A stretch of DNA of 24,382 nucleotides, from the NCBI GenBank assembly GCA_036172015.1, contig JAVHSE010000086.1, positions 1 to 24,382 on the forward strand, given 5' to 3'. The stretch comes from UBA7396 sp036172015. Its GTDB lineage: Bacteria > Patescibacteriota > Gracilibacteria > BD1-5 > UBA6164. The position numbers were made by a program, and so were the translations under genes. Of this stretch, positions 18,897 to 24,382 are shown in pieces (the first letter of the stretch is position 1; each line of letters begins with the position of its first letter). The notes beneath the pieces are model-generated. The model worked only from the letters and a program-made list of their open reading frames with translations, ran no database searches and was not told where the DNA came from.

Positions 18897-20003
18897 TTAT
18901 AATTTACTTTTTATATACTCAAATATTTTTTGTTTAAATATTTCTTTATCAAAACTAAGACTATATTCTCTGATTTTTTCATGATCAAAAACCATATTTT
19001 CAAATTTTTCAATAGCATTACTCAGACTTCTTACTGATTGATTTTCAAAAAATATTCCCGTAACACCATCAATGACAGTCTCAGTAGCTCATCATTTATT
19101 ATAAGCTATCACTGGAGTTCAGCTTGCCATTGCTTCAATAGGAACGAGTCAGAAATCTTCTTCAACTGGAAATAAAAAAGCTTTTGCTTGACTATAATAT
19201 TTATTTTTTTCTTCATGAGAAATATGCATCTTCCACATAATATTTGAGGCAGATATTTTTTGAAGTTTTTTTTGGAGTGTATTTGGAGTATTTGTTATGA
19301 TTACCAGTGGTTTTCCATTTTTGTTAAAGGTTTCTATTATGAGATCAAATTTTTTATACGGAATCACCCTTCCTACACATAAATAAAAATCTTTTTTTTC
19401 TGAAATATAAAATTCTCCTGTATCAACTCCAGGATGTATAACTTCAGATGGAGATTTGTAATATTTTGATATGCGATTTTGAGTATTTTTTGAATTAGCT
19501 ATAAAATAATCTACTCTTTTACTCGCTAAAAAATCCCATTGTCTCAATCTATGAACGAGTTTTGGCATGATATATTTTCCAATAGGACTGAGTATTCAAA
19601 ATTCCATCATATCAAGATATTCATGATAATGACTCCAAAAATATCTCGTTGGAGTATGACAATAACAAATATGAATGGTATTTGGTTTTGTTATAATTCA
19701 CTTACTTTCGGCTGTTGATGAACTGATAACAATATCATAATTACTGAAATCAAAACTTTCAAAAGCATATGGTCTGAGAATAAGTGCAAGTTTATGATGA
19801 GTATTAAAAAAGGGAATTTTTTGTATAAATGAAGTTTTTATGTTTCTATTTTTAAATATTTCATTTTCTTTTTGCCAAAAAACAGAGGTATAAATATCTG
19901 CATCAGGAAATAATTCAAGAAAATGAGATAAAACCAGTTCAGCTCATCACATATCTTTTATCCAATCACATACGATGGCTATTTTTTTGTTTGATAAATC
20001 CAT
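18897..20003 (-). CDS. GT4-family glycosyltransferase (368 aa)
   Basis: Transfers a sugar from a nucleotide-sugar donor in the cytoplasm, probably for surface glycan synthesis. The N-terminal domain starts DLSNKKIAIVCDWIKDMGGA (a GGAE-type acceptor loop), with NTIHICYCHTPTRYFWSHYH near residue 130, a segment typical of WbaZ/mannosyltransferase-like GT4 enzymes. The C-terminal domain has FYLCVGRVIPYKKFDLIIET, a conserved start of the GT-B donor domain, and EDFGLVPIEAMASGTPVIAY (about 281-300), the E-x7-E motif, followed by KGGATETVIDGVTGIFF. Length fits the family. It diverges from the WecG/TagA-type gene across a 71-bp spacer; two glycosyltransferases in one divergon suggest a shared glycan pathway. 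Confidence 0.92.
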
Positions 20004-20011
20004 ATTTTTAT

Positions 20012-20058
20012 TTGTTTTAAAAATTTTGTTTAGTATAATAAAAAATATTTTAAATCAA
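20012..20058. promoter_or_regulatory. Overlapping divergent promoters of the two glycosyltransferase genes
   Basis: Plus strand: TTGTTT (20012-20017), 16 bp, TATAAT (20034-20039). Minus strand: TTGATT (20058-20053), 15 bp, TATACT (20037-20032). The two -10 boxes overlap by four bases, so polymerase binding in one direction should exclude the other. Confidence 0.55.
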
Positions 20059-20074
20059 AAAAATAAACTCCATT

Positions 20075-20806
20075 ATGACTATTTTTACCAAACTTTATAC
20101 AAAAAATAAAAGCCAAGCTTTTCAAGATATTTTAAAAAAATATAAACAACAATGATTTTTAGTGGTACATTATTTATATTTTGCTAATTTGATTTCAAAT
20201 TGACTACTTGGAAAACAAAAATTGAATAAAGATTTTTTGAGTGCTATTACTGATTGAGATTTTTTACTTCCAGATGGAATTGCTTTACAATTATATTATA
20301 AAAAACACTTTTGACTTGATTTGCCAAATTTAAATGGCACTGATTTTAGTGATTATTTATTTCATAATTTAGAAAAATGAAGTTTTAATTTGGTATTATA
20401 TGGAGCAAAAAGCGAAGTTATTAAAAAAGCATCAGAAAATATTTCACAAAAGCATGAAGTAAAAGTATTTTATTTTCAAGATGGATATAGTGAATTTCAA
20501 TTTTCTTATTTAGATTCTCTTCCAAAATGAAAAATAAATATTTTTATGGTATGACTTTGAACTCCAAAACAAGAAATATGGGTAAAAAATAATATCGAAA
20601 ATATAAAAAAATATAAATTACTTGTTTTTACACAAGGATGAACCTTTGATTTTTGGGCTGGAAATGAAACAAGAGCTCCAAATATATTTTTGAAGCTCAA
20701 AATTGAATGGCTATGGAGAGTAATTACTCATCCAAAAAAGAATTTTAAAAAGGTATGGTATAGTTTGTATTTATTTTATTTTTTATGAAATAAAAATCGA
20801 AAATAA
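20075..20806 (+). CDS. WecG/TagA/CpsF-family glycosyltransferase (243 aa)
   Basis: A GT26-type enzyme. Family members such as TagA and WecG add N-acetyl-mannosamine-type sugars to a lipid-linked precursor at the membrane. Family features in order: LSAITDGDFLLPDGIALQLY (residues about 51-70, the DGxxL block), NGTDFSDYLF (RxxGxD-like block with Asn-Gly-Thr-Asp), LVLYGAKSEVIKKASENI, IFMVGLGTPKQEIWVKNN (about 155-172, the GxPkQE signature), GGTFDFWAGNETRAP, and a C-terminal basic amphipathic tail (EWLWRVITHPKKNFKKVW) that likely docks on the membrane. Length is normal. It ends 5 bp before the stop of convergent ttcA, with no clear terminator between them. Confidence 0.93.
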
Positions 20807-20811
20807 TTTTT

Positions 20812-21630
20812 TTACATACTATAATTTACTTTTTCATATTTTTCTCTGAAATCTTTAATAAATGCCCAGAAAGAATTTTCTACGAAATTTGGTAAAATTT
20901 TTTCATTTGGCCAAATGATTTCTTTTTTGATTTTATTTCTCATTTTATCTTCTCCAACTGGACAATTACAACCTGAAAAAGGGATTTCACGAGCTAAAAC
21001 CATTCTCATAATATCCCTTTCTCTTAGATATGCCATAGGTCTAATAAAAGCGACATCTCAACATCTCATACGATTTATAGGAGGCATTATTTTTAATTTT
21101 CTTCATTCTATCATATTCATAAAAGTAGTGACCACTATATCATCCATATGGTGACCAAAAGCTATTTTTGTAGCTGAGTATTTTGTACAAAGTTTCATCA
21201 TAGCAATTCTTCTTGCATAAGCACACCATTGACAAGATTGTCAGACTCACTGATTGAGTTTTGATTCTGGAGGAAGTTTTATATCAATTTTTTCAAGTGG
21301 AATATGTAAAACTTCTTCAAAATATTTCTTTTTTTCTTCAAACATAATATCGCAGTTGATAAGAAATTCTTTGAAAATATATACTCATCTGATATGAAAT
21401 TTTATTTTTAAGGATTTTCTGACTTCATTGAGAAGGTATCAAAGCAACATACTATCTTTTCCACCTGAAACTCAAAGAAGGATTGTTTCTCAATCCTCAA
21501 TCATATTGAAATCTTTGAGAGCTCAAATCACTGCTCGCTTCATTCTTTTTTCTAGATTTTTTAATTCTTTATTTTTTGTATTTTGTTCAGCTTCGGCTAC
21601 ATAATTTTGCAAATCATTTTCGTTAATCAT
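20812..21630 (-). CDS. ttcA: TtcA-type tRNA 2-thiocytidine synthase (272 aa)
   Basis: Thiolates cytidine 32 of certain tRNAs using ATP and an iron-sulfur cluster. The PP-loop motif is SGGKDS (55-60), preceded by the TtcA-typical KRMKRAVIGALKDFNMIEDG. Two cysteines in CQWCAYARR (Cys133, Cys136), with the Cys221/Cys223 pair in GCNCPVGED, give the cluster-ligand pattern. GHHMDD (159-164) and FIRPMAYLRERDI follow the family. Arg32, conserved in E. coli TtcA (KRLRR), is encoded by CGA here. Several motif glycines are UGA. The start is the first ATG of the frame. Confidence 0.93.
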
Positions 21631-21657
21631 TCTCTTGGTTTAAAAATTATTTGTTTC

Positions 21658-21684
21658 ATTATATAGAGTTTGATTTTTAGTCAA
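21658..21684 (-). promoter_or_regulatory. Putative ttcA promoter
   Basis: On the minus strand, TTGACT (21684-21679) and TATAAT (21663-21658) are separated by 15 bp, about 30 bp before the ttcA start. Confidence 0.5.
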
Positions 21685-21748
21685 TAAAAACAGGCTCTTT
21701 TTCCTCAACCGGAAGAAAAAACATTAAAAAATGTGATTAAATAGAATA

Positions 21749-21785
21749 AAAGAGTATAGTTTAATATGAGACTATACTCTTTCTT
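21749..21785. terminator. Bidirectional hairpin terminator
   Basis: A 10-bp stem AGAGTATAGT / ACTATACTCT, extended by AA/TT, with a 10-nt loop and T runs on both sides. On the minus strand it lies just after the gene fragment that stops at 21806. Confidence 0.75.
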
Positions 21786-21805
21786 TTATAATATCTTTAA
21801 AATCT

Positions 21806-22002
21806 TTAGTTACTATCAACCCATATGATTTCATCAAATAGAAATATCTCTACATCTCTTGTGAGCTCATCAAAATTTAGTGTATCACAACAATCAAGTA
21901 ATTTGTTTTTAAATTCTTGTAAATCATTTATCTGTAATTTTAATCGAAGAGAATTCCCCGACGGCTCTGCCTCGTGGGTTTCCTTGTAGTTAAGTTTATT
22001 TC
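21806..22002 (-). pseudogene. Gene fragment, possibly the C-terminus of an AbiEii-like nucleotidyltransferase
   Basis: A frame without a start codon reads about 60 codons to TAA (21806-21808). The protein-like part is SLRLKLQINDLQEFK, NKLLDCCDTLNFDEL, TRDVEIFLFDEII. The pattern NF-x-EL-x-xDV-x-x-FLF recalls the C-terminal end of AbiEii-type nucleotidyltransferases, but this is a weak resemblance by eye. Upstream the frame crosses a GC-rich hairpin (21951-21982) translated as HEAEPSGN, then stops at TAA. The fragment is probably a leftover of a longer gene cut by insertion or deletion. A terminator follows at 21749-21785. Confidence 0.4.
21951..21982. repeat. GC-rich palindromic element inside the gene fragment
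   Basis: The segment CCCCGACGGCTCTGCC followed by TCGTGGG folds into an imperfect hairpin (GGC-TCT-GCC tip, CCC/GGG base). It is far richer in G+C than the DNA around it. It lies in frame within the fragment, like palindromic elements known to insert into coding frames in some bacteria. Confidence 0.45.
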
Positions 22003-22128
22003 TTATTGTTTACAGAAGTTATACAAAATTCCTAAAAATAAACTCCAGAATAATATCAATAAAAATAACCGAATTTCAGCTCAGTTATCATTGTTCTCGT
22101 GTATTAGTTTATGAAAATCTGGGGGGAT
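22003..22128 (-). CDS. Possible tiny membrane peptide directly after the RHH gene (about 41 codons)
   Basis: It directly follows the TAA of the ribbon-helix-helix gene and stays in the same frame, with no ATG at its beginning (first codons ATC CCC CCA GAT). It reads a polar part (FHKLIHENNDNGAEI), then a membrane-type helix (RLFLLILFWSLFLGILYNF) and ends CKQ. It could be translated by stop readthrough or from a non-standard start, or it may be the remnant of a partner gene. An ATG in another frame gives only about 19 codons. Confidence 0.25.
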
Positions 22129-22272
22129 TTAAGTTACTATATTAGGATTAGAATTGTATTTTTCCATAAAGTATCTAATCAAAGAAGCTCATTCTAATCA
22201 TCTTTCTTTTGTTTTAGTTAAAAATGATTTTTTTAAATCATTATTTACTCTGATTGAAAAAGTAGTATTCAT
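22129..22272 (-). CDS. Ribbon-helix-helix antitoxin-like protein (47 aa)
   Basis: A small DNA-binding protein. MNTTFSIRVNNDLKKSF matches the beta-strand and first helix of ribbon-helix-helix (RelB/DinJ/CopG-like) proteins, and GLEGASLIRYFMEKY matches the second helix. The family binds palindromic operators as dimers, and a near-perfect 33-bp palindrome overlaps its start codon, so autoregulation is likely. No clear toxin gene follows: only a tiny membrane frame and the gene fragment at 21806-22002. Two UGA codons read as Gly. It is too small for a size-filtered gene search, and its identity rests on the fold pattern plus the operator. Confidence 0.7.
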
Positions 22273-22304
22273 ATTTAAAGTGTTACATTGTAATACTTTA
22301 AATA
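22272..22304 (-). promoter_or_regulatory. 33-bp palindromic operator of the RHH gene
   Basis: Outer arms TATTTAAAGT / ACTTTAAATA (10 bp, perfect) and inner arms TTACA / TGTAA (5 bp, perfect) share one centre. Only one base pair between the arms and the central base break the symmetry. It ends on the A of the RHH start codon and overlaps the likely -10 box. Confidence 0.7.
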
Positions 22305-22327
22305 TAGTATTTTTTGGTAAAAATCAA
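22301..22327 (-). promoter_or_regulatory. Putative promoter of the RHH gene
   Basis: On the minus strand, TTGATT (22327-22322) and TATATT (22306-22301) are separated by 15 bp. The -10 box overlaps the end of the palindrome, so bound repressor would block polymerase. Confidence 0.45.
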
Positions 22328-22340
22328 ATTTATCATACAA

Positions 22341-22376
22341 AAAATCAAACTCCTTACAGAGTTTGATTTTTTTCAA
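22341..22376. terminator. Bidirectional terminator between the ATPase and RHH genes
   Basis: A 12-bp stem AAAATCAAACTC / GAGTTTGATTTT with a 6-nt loop and T runs on both strands. It lies downstream of the ATPase gene on the minus strand and upstream of the RHH promoter. Confidence 0.85.
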
Positions 22377-22429
22377 TTTTTCTCCCCTTATTTCTTATTA
22401 TATCATATCATAAGTATTAAAGAAGTAAT

Positions 22430-22486
22430 ATAAAAGTAGTTCAAGAAATGATAAGTCATAGATAAAAATAACTTTGAGGTTTGAAA
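22430..22486. repeat. Direct repeat copy 1 (57 bp) at the 3' side of the ATPase gene
   Basis: It matches 23967-24023 in the same orientation: the first 22 bp differ at one position, the middle 12 bp are divergent, and the last 23 bp (AACTTTGAGGTTTGAAA at their end) are identical. It lies between the ATPase stop and its terminator. Confidence 0.7.
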
Positions 22487-22498
22487 AAGTATAATGCT

Positions 22499-23755
22499 TT
22501 AAAAATTAATAAATCATATTAAACTACTTGGGATCATATAAATATTATCTTTTTTATCCAATATATCTTTTGTAAAAATAATATTTTGTTTCACTTTATT
22601 TTTATAATTTTCATTAAAATTTTTTATACTTTCAGAAATTGAAACTTTACTCCTGTATTTCACTTCTATAGGAATAATATCATCAAAAGTTTTTTGAAAA
22701 ATAAAATCAATTTCAGATTTTGATATAGTTCTATAAAAATTTACTGCAATATTTTCTTTTTGTTTTAATTCATTAAAAATAAAATTTTCTACCAATTCTC
22801 ATATGTCTTGTGATTGTAAAATATCAAGATTTCAATACAAAATATAGTTTCTCATTCATAAATCATTGAAATAAACTTTTGGCATTTTTGATATTTCTTT
22901 TCTGATATTTGAAAAATATGGATTTACTAAATTGACTATAAAAGTTCCTTCAAGGATTTCTATATATTTTACTAAAGTATTGATAGAAATTCAAAGAGTA
23001 GTATTTATTTCTGATTTGTTTACCAAATTTCATATTTGAGAAGCAAATATTTTTATGAGATTATTAAAAGCTCAAATATTTTCTATTTTTAAAAAAGATG
23101 TAATATCTTTTTTAATATAAGTTTCTATTATATCTTTTGCTATTTTTTGTCTTAAATTTCACTTTGTTAAAACTATTTCTGGATATCATCATAGAGTTAA
23201 ATACTCTTGTAAAAAAATATTTAAATCCTTTCAATAAAAATTATAAAATCATTTTATTTCATCAAAATTTTTTAAATCAAATCTTACATCTATATTTTTA
23301 AAATTTCTCGTTTTTAAATATTCTAAAAAAGTAAATCATGTAATATCAAACATTATTTTCCTTCCAGTGAGAAATTCAGAGTTTTTAGTTATTTCAAGAC
23401 TTGAAGATCAGCTACAAATAAGAGAAATATTTTTATAAGTATCATAAATATTTTTTAAAAATACTCCTGCATTTTTTATATTTTGAAATTCATCGAGAAA
23501 AATAGTGATAGGCTCATTTTCTATATATCAAAATTCATATTTTATATAATTCAACAAATCTTTCGGTGTAGATATTTTAGATTTTAAATCTAAATCATCC
23601 ATATTTAAGAGAATAGTTTTTTTGTCTGATAAATAACTTTGAATATCTTTCATTAAAGTTGTTTTTCAAACTTGTCTTGGTCATCTCAAAATAATTATTT
23701 TTCAAGAATCAATAATTTCTATAATTTTATCAAATATCTCTCTTTTTATTATCAT
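22499..23755 (-). CDS. AAA-family ATPase with C-terminal DUF4143 domain (418 aa)
   Basis: Member of a widespread group joining an AAA_14-type P-loop ATPase to DUF4143, common as accessory genes; the cellular role is not settled. Walker A is GPRQVGKT (25-32), with two of its glycines encoded by UGA. Walker B is ITIFLDEFQN (83-92), and LICSGSSSLEITK near residue 115 is the sensor region. FLQEYLTLGGYPEIV leads into the winged-helix-like middle, and the end has YFNDLGMRNYI, SEIDFIF, and IIPIEVKYRS (a PD-(D/E)xK-like core: Asp, then E-x-K). Under the standard code the frame breaks at many UGAs. The last UGA before TAA adds GFINF to the end. Its promoter region carries two 21-bp direct repeats, and 57-bp repeats lie on both sides. 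Confidence 0.92.
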
Positions 23756-23786
23756 AAAATTATCTTAATAAATAAATTTTGATTTG

Positions 23787-23814
23787 ATTATATTTTATAT
23801 TGATAAAAAATCAA
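23787..23814 (-). promoter_or_regulatory. Promoter of the ATPase gene
   Basis: On the minus strand, TTGATT (23814-23809) and TATAAT (23792-23787) are separated by 16 bp. The -35 box lies inside the first of the two 21-bp repeats. Confidence 0.55.
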
Positions 23815-23854
23815 GATAAAAGTAATTATATTGTGATAAAAAATCAAGATAAAA
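23801..23854. repeat. Two identical 21-bp direct repeats upstream of the ATPase gene
   Basis: TGATAAAAAATCAAGATAAA plus one A occurs at 23801-23821 and again at 23834-23854, a period of 33 bp or about three helical turns. This places both copies on one face of the DNA, as expected for a repeated protein-binding site. Confidence 0.6.
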
Positions 23855-23966
23855 ATAGAATTAATTTGAATTTTTTTCTTTTCTCCTCCTATTTATTACT
23901 AACCCATCCTTCATCCTTCCTTTAGATAATGGAAGGAAAGAAAAAAGTAAATATCAAATTAAAATA

Positions 23967-24023
23967 ATAAAAGTGGTTCAAGAAATGATTGATCCCATGT
24001 AAAAATAACTTTGAGGTTTGAAA
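23967..24023. repeat. Direct repeat copy 2 (57 bp) at the 5' side of the ATPase gene
   Basis: Partner of the copy at 22430-22486, in the same orientation, with the last 23 bp identical. It lies downstream of the RelE/ParE-type gene. The two copies bracket the ATPase gene and its promoter. Confidence 0.7.
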
Positions 24024-24043
24024 TAAAGTGTGAGTTCTGTATT

Positions 24044-24070
24044 TATACTTCAATCTGGATTGAGAGTATA
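24044..24070. repeat. Hairpin downstream of the toxin gene
   Basis: TATACT / AGTATA and TCAATC / GATTGA form a 12-bp stem with a single bulged G and a 2-nt tip. It lies 12 bp after the toxin stop on the minus strand. No T run follows, so it is a transcript-end stabiliser or weak terminator at best. Confidence 0.45.
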
Positions 24071-24081
24071 GTGTTTGTAAT

Positions 24082-24363
24082 CTATTTATATTTTTTATAA
24101 ATATCTCATCTATTTCATGCATCAATAAATATAACAATTATTTCTGCTTCTGAAATTTCATAAATAAATCTATAATCTCAAATTCTTAATCTGTAAAAGT
24201 CATATCATTGTAGTTTAGTTATATCTAAATTATTATTTAATGGATTGTTTGATAATTCATTTAAAGCTTTTTCAAATAAATCAATGATTTTATCATTTTT
24301 ATGTTTTTTCAAAAATTTATCTACAACTTTATTTATACTAAAAACATTTAGAAATCTTAGCAT
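24082..24363 (-). CDS. RelE/ParE-family toxin-like protein (93 aa)
   Basis: A small basic protein of the RelE/ParE toxin fold: an N-terminal helical pair (DKFLKKHKNDKIIDLFEKAL), then LNNNLDITKLQGYDFYRLRI, GDYRFIYEISEAEIIVIFI and DAGNRGDIYKKYK. The order LxGxDxYRLRxGDYRxIYxI is typical of RelE-like mRNA interferases and ParE gyrase toxins. The C-terminal R-x-D-IY-K is also family-like. Three or four key glycines are UGA. The antitoxin gene would lie upstream, beyond the window's right edge, and is not seen. Length is normal. Toxin activity is inferred from the family. Confidence 0.88.
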
Positions 24364-24382
24364 AACTATTATCTAATTATTT

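Larger units (their letters stand above)
23855..24081. other. Intergenic region between the ATPase and toxin genes
   Basis: No gene is supported on either strand. It holds a short stem TCCTTCC / GGAAGGA (near 23917-23937), the second direct-repeat copy and a hairpin after the toxin gene, each noted separately where firm. Confidence 0.5.

Noticed and set aside
22154..22366. A 70-codon plus-strand frame starting at TTG
   Set aside because: It runs antisense to the RHH gene, through its operator and into a terminator, and has no protein-like features; the minus-strand RHH reading explains the sequence better.
23922..24137. A 71-codon minus-strand frame at the end of the toxin gene
   Set aside because: It overlaps the 3' end of the RelE/ParE gene in another frame and covers the direct repeat; its translation is low-complexity Phe/Leu/Asn sequence.

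Overview
This AT-rich window comes from a bacterium that reads UGA as glycine (translation table 25). That code is known from the CPR/Patescibacteria groups Gracilibacteria (BD1-5) and Absconditabacteria (SR1). The evidence is direct. With UGA as stop nearly every gene is broken. With UGA as Gly, long frames open and UGA falls on invariant glycines: the Walker A glycines of the ATPase, the IGIDLGTT motif of DnaK, and the Gly-X-Y triplets of a collagen-like protein. All coordinates below use this code, with TAA and TAG as the only stops. CGA and CGG codons are very rare, and one CGA sits on a family-conserved arginine in TtcA.

Layout. 136-645 encodes a small exported collagen-like protein, followed by about 780 bp of non-coding DNA with hairpins. 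A strong promoter and a terminator-like leader then precede a 2631-aa repeat-built surface protein (1427-9322). A tRNA-Cys (9398-9471) follows, with a decayed, probably serine-recombinase integrase fragment running antisense into its 3' end. 9806-13062 is an operon-like run: a small membrane protein, two type IV pilin-like proteins and an RluA-family pseudouridine synthase. After a small frame-disrupted gene comes dnaK on the minus strand, with a CIRCE operator and a clear promoter.

15573-18302 (plus) holds a small hypothetical gene, a lipoprotein, a clamp-loader delta'-like protein and a pilin carrying NHL-like repeats. A VKOR-type thiol oxidase gene (minus) converges on it, then a GT4 glycosyltransferase (minus) and a WecG/TagA-type glycosyltransferase (plus) leave a shared 71-bp promoter region. 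ttcA (minus) follows.

The right end (21.8-24.4 kb, all minus) is accessory DNA: a nucleotidyltransferase-like fragment with a GC-rich hairpin, a ribbon-helix-helix antitoxin-like gene with a 33-bp palindromic operator, an AAA-DUF4143 ATPase bracketed by imperfect 57-bp direct repeats, and a RelE/ParE-type toxin gene.

Taken together, the window suggests a small, surface-active cell. It encodes pilus parts, a giant adhesin-like protein, disulfide formation in the envelope and glycan building, mixed with housekeeping genes (dnaK, delta', ttcA, pseudouridine synthase) and a short mobile or defence-like tail.
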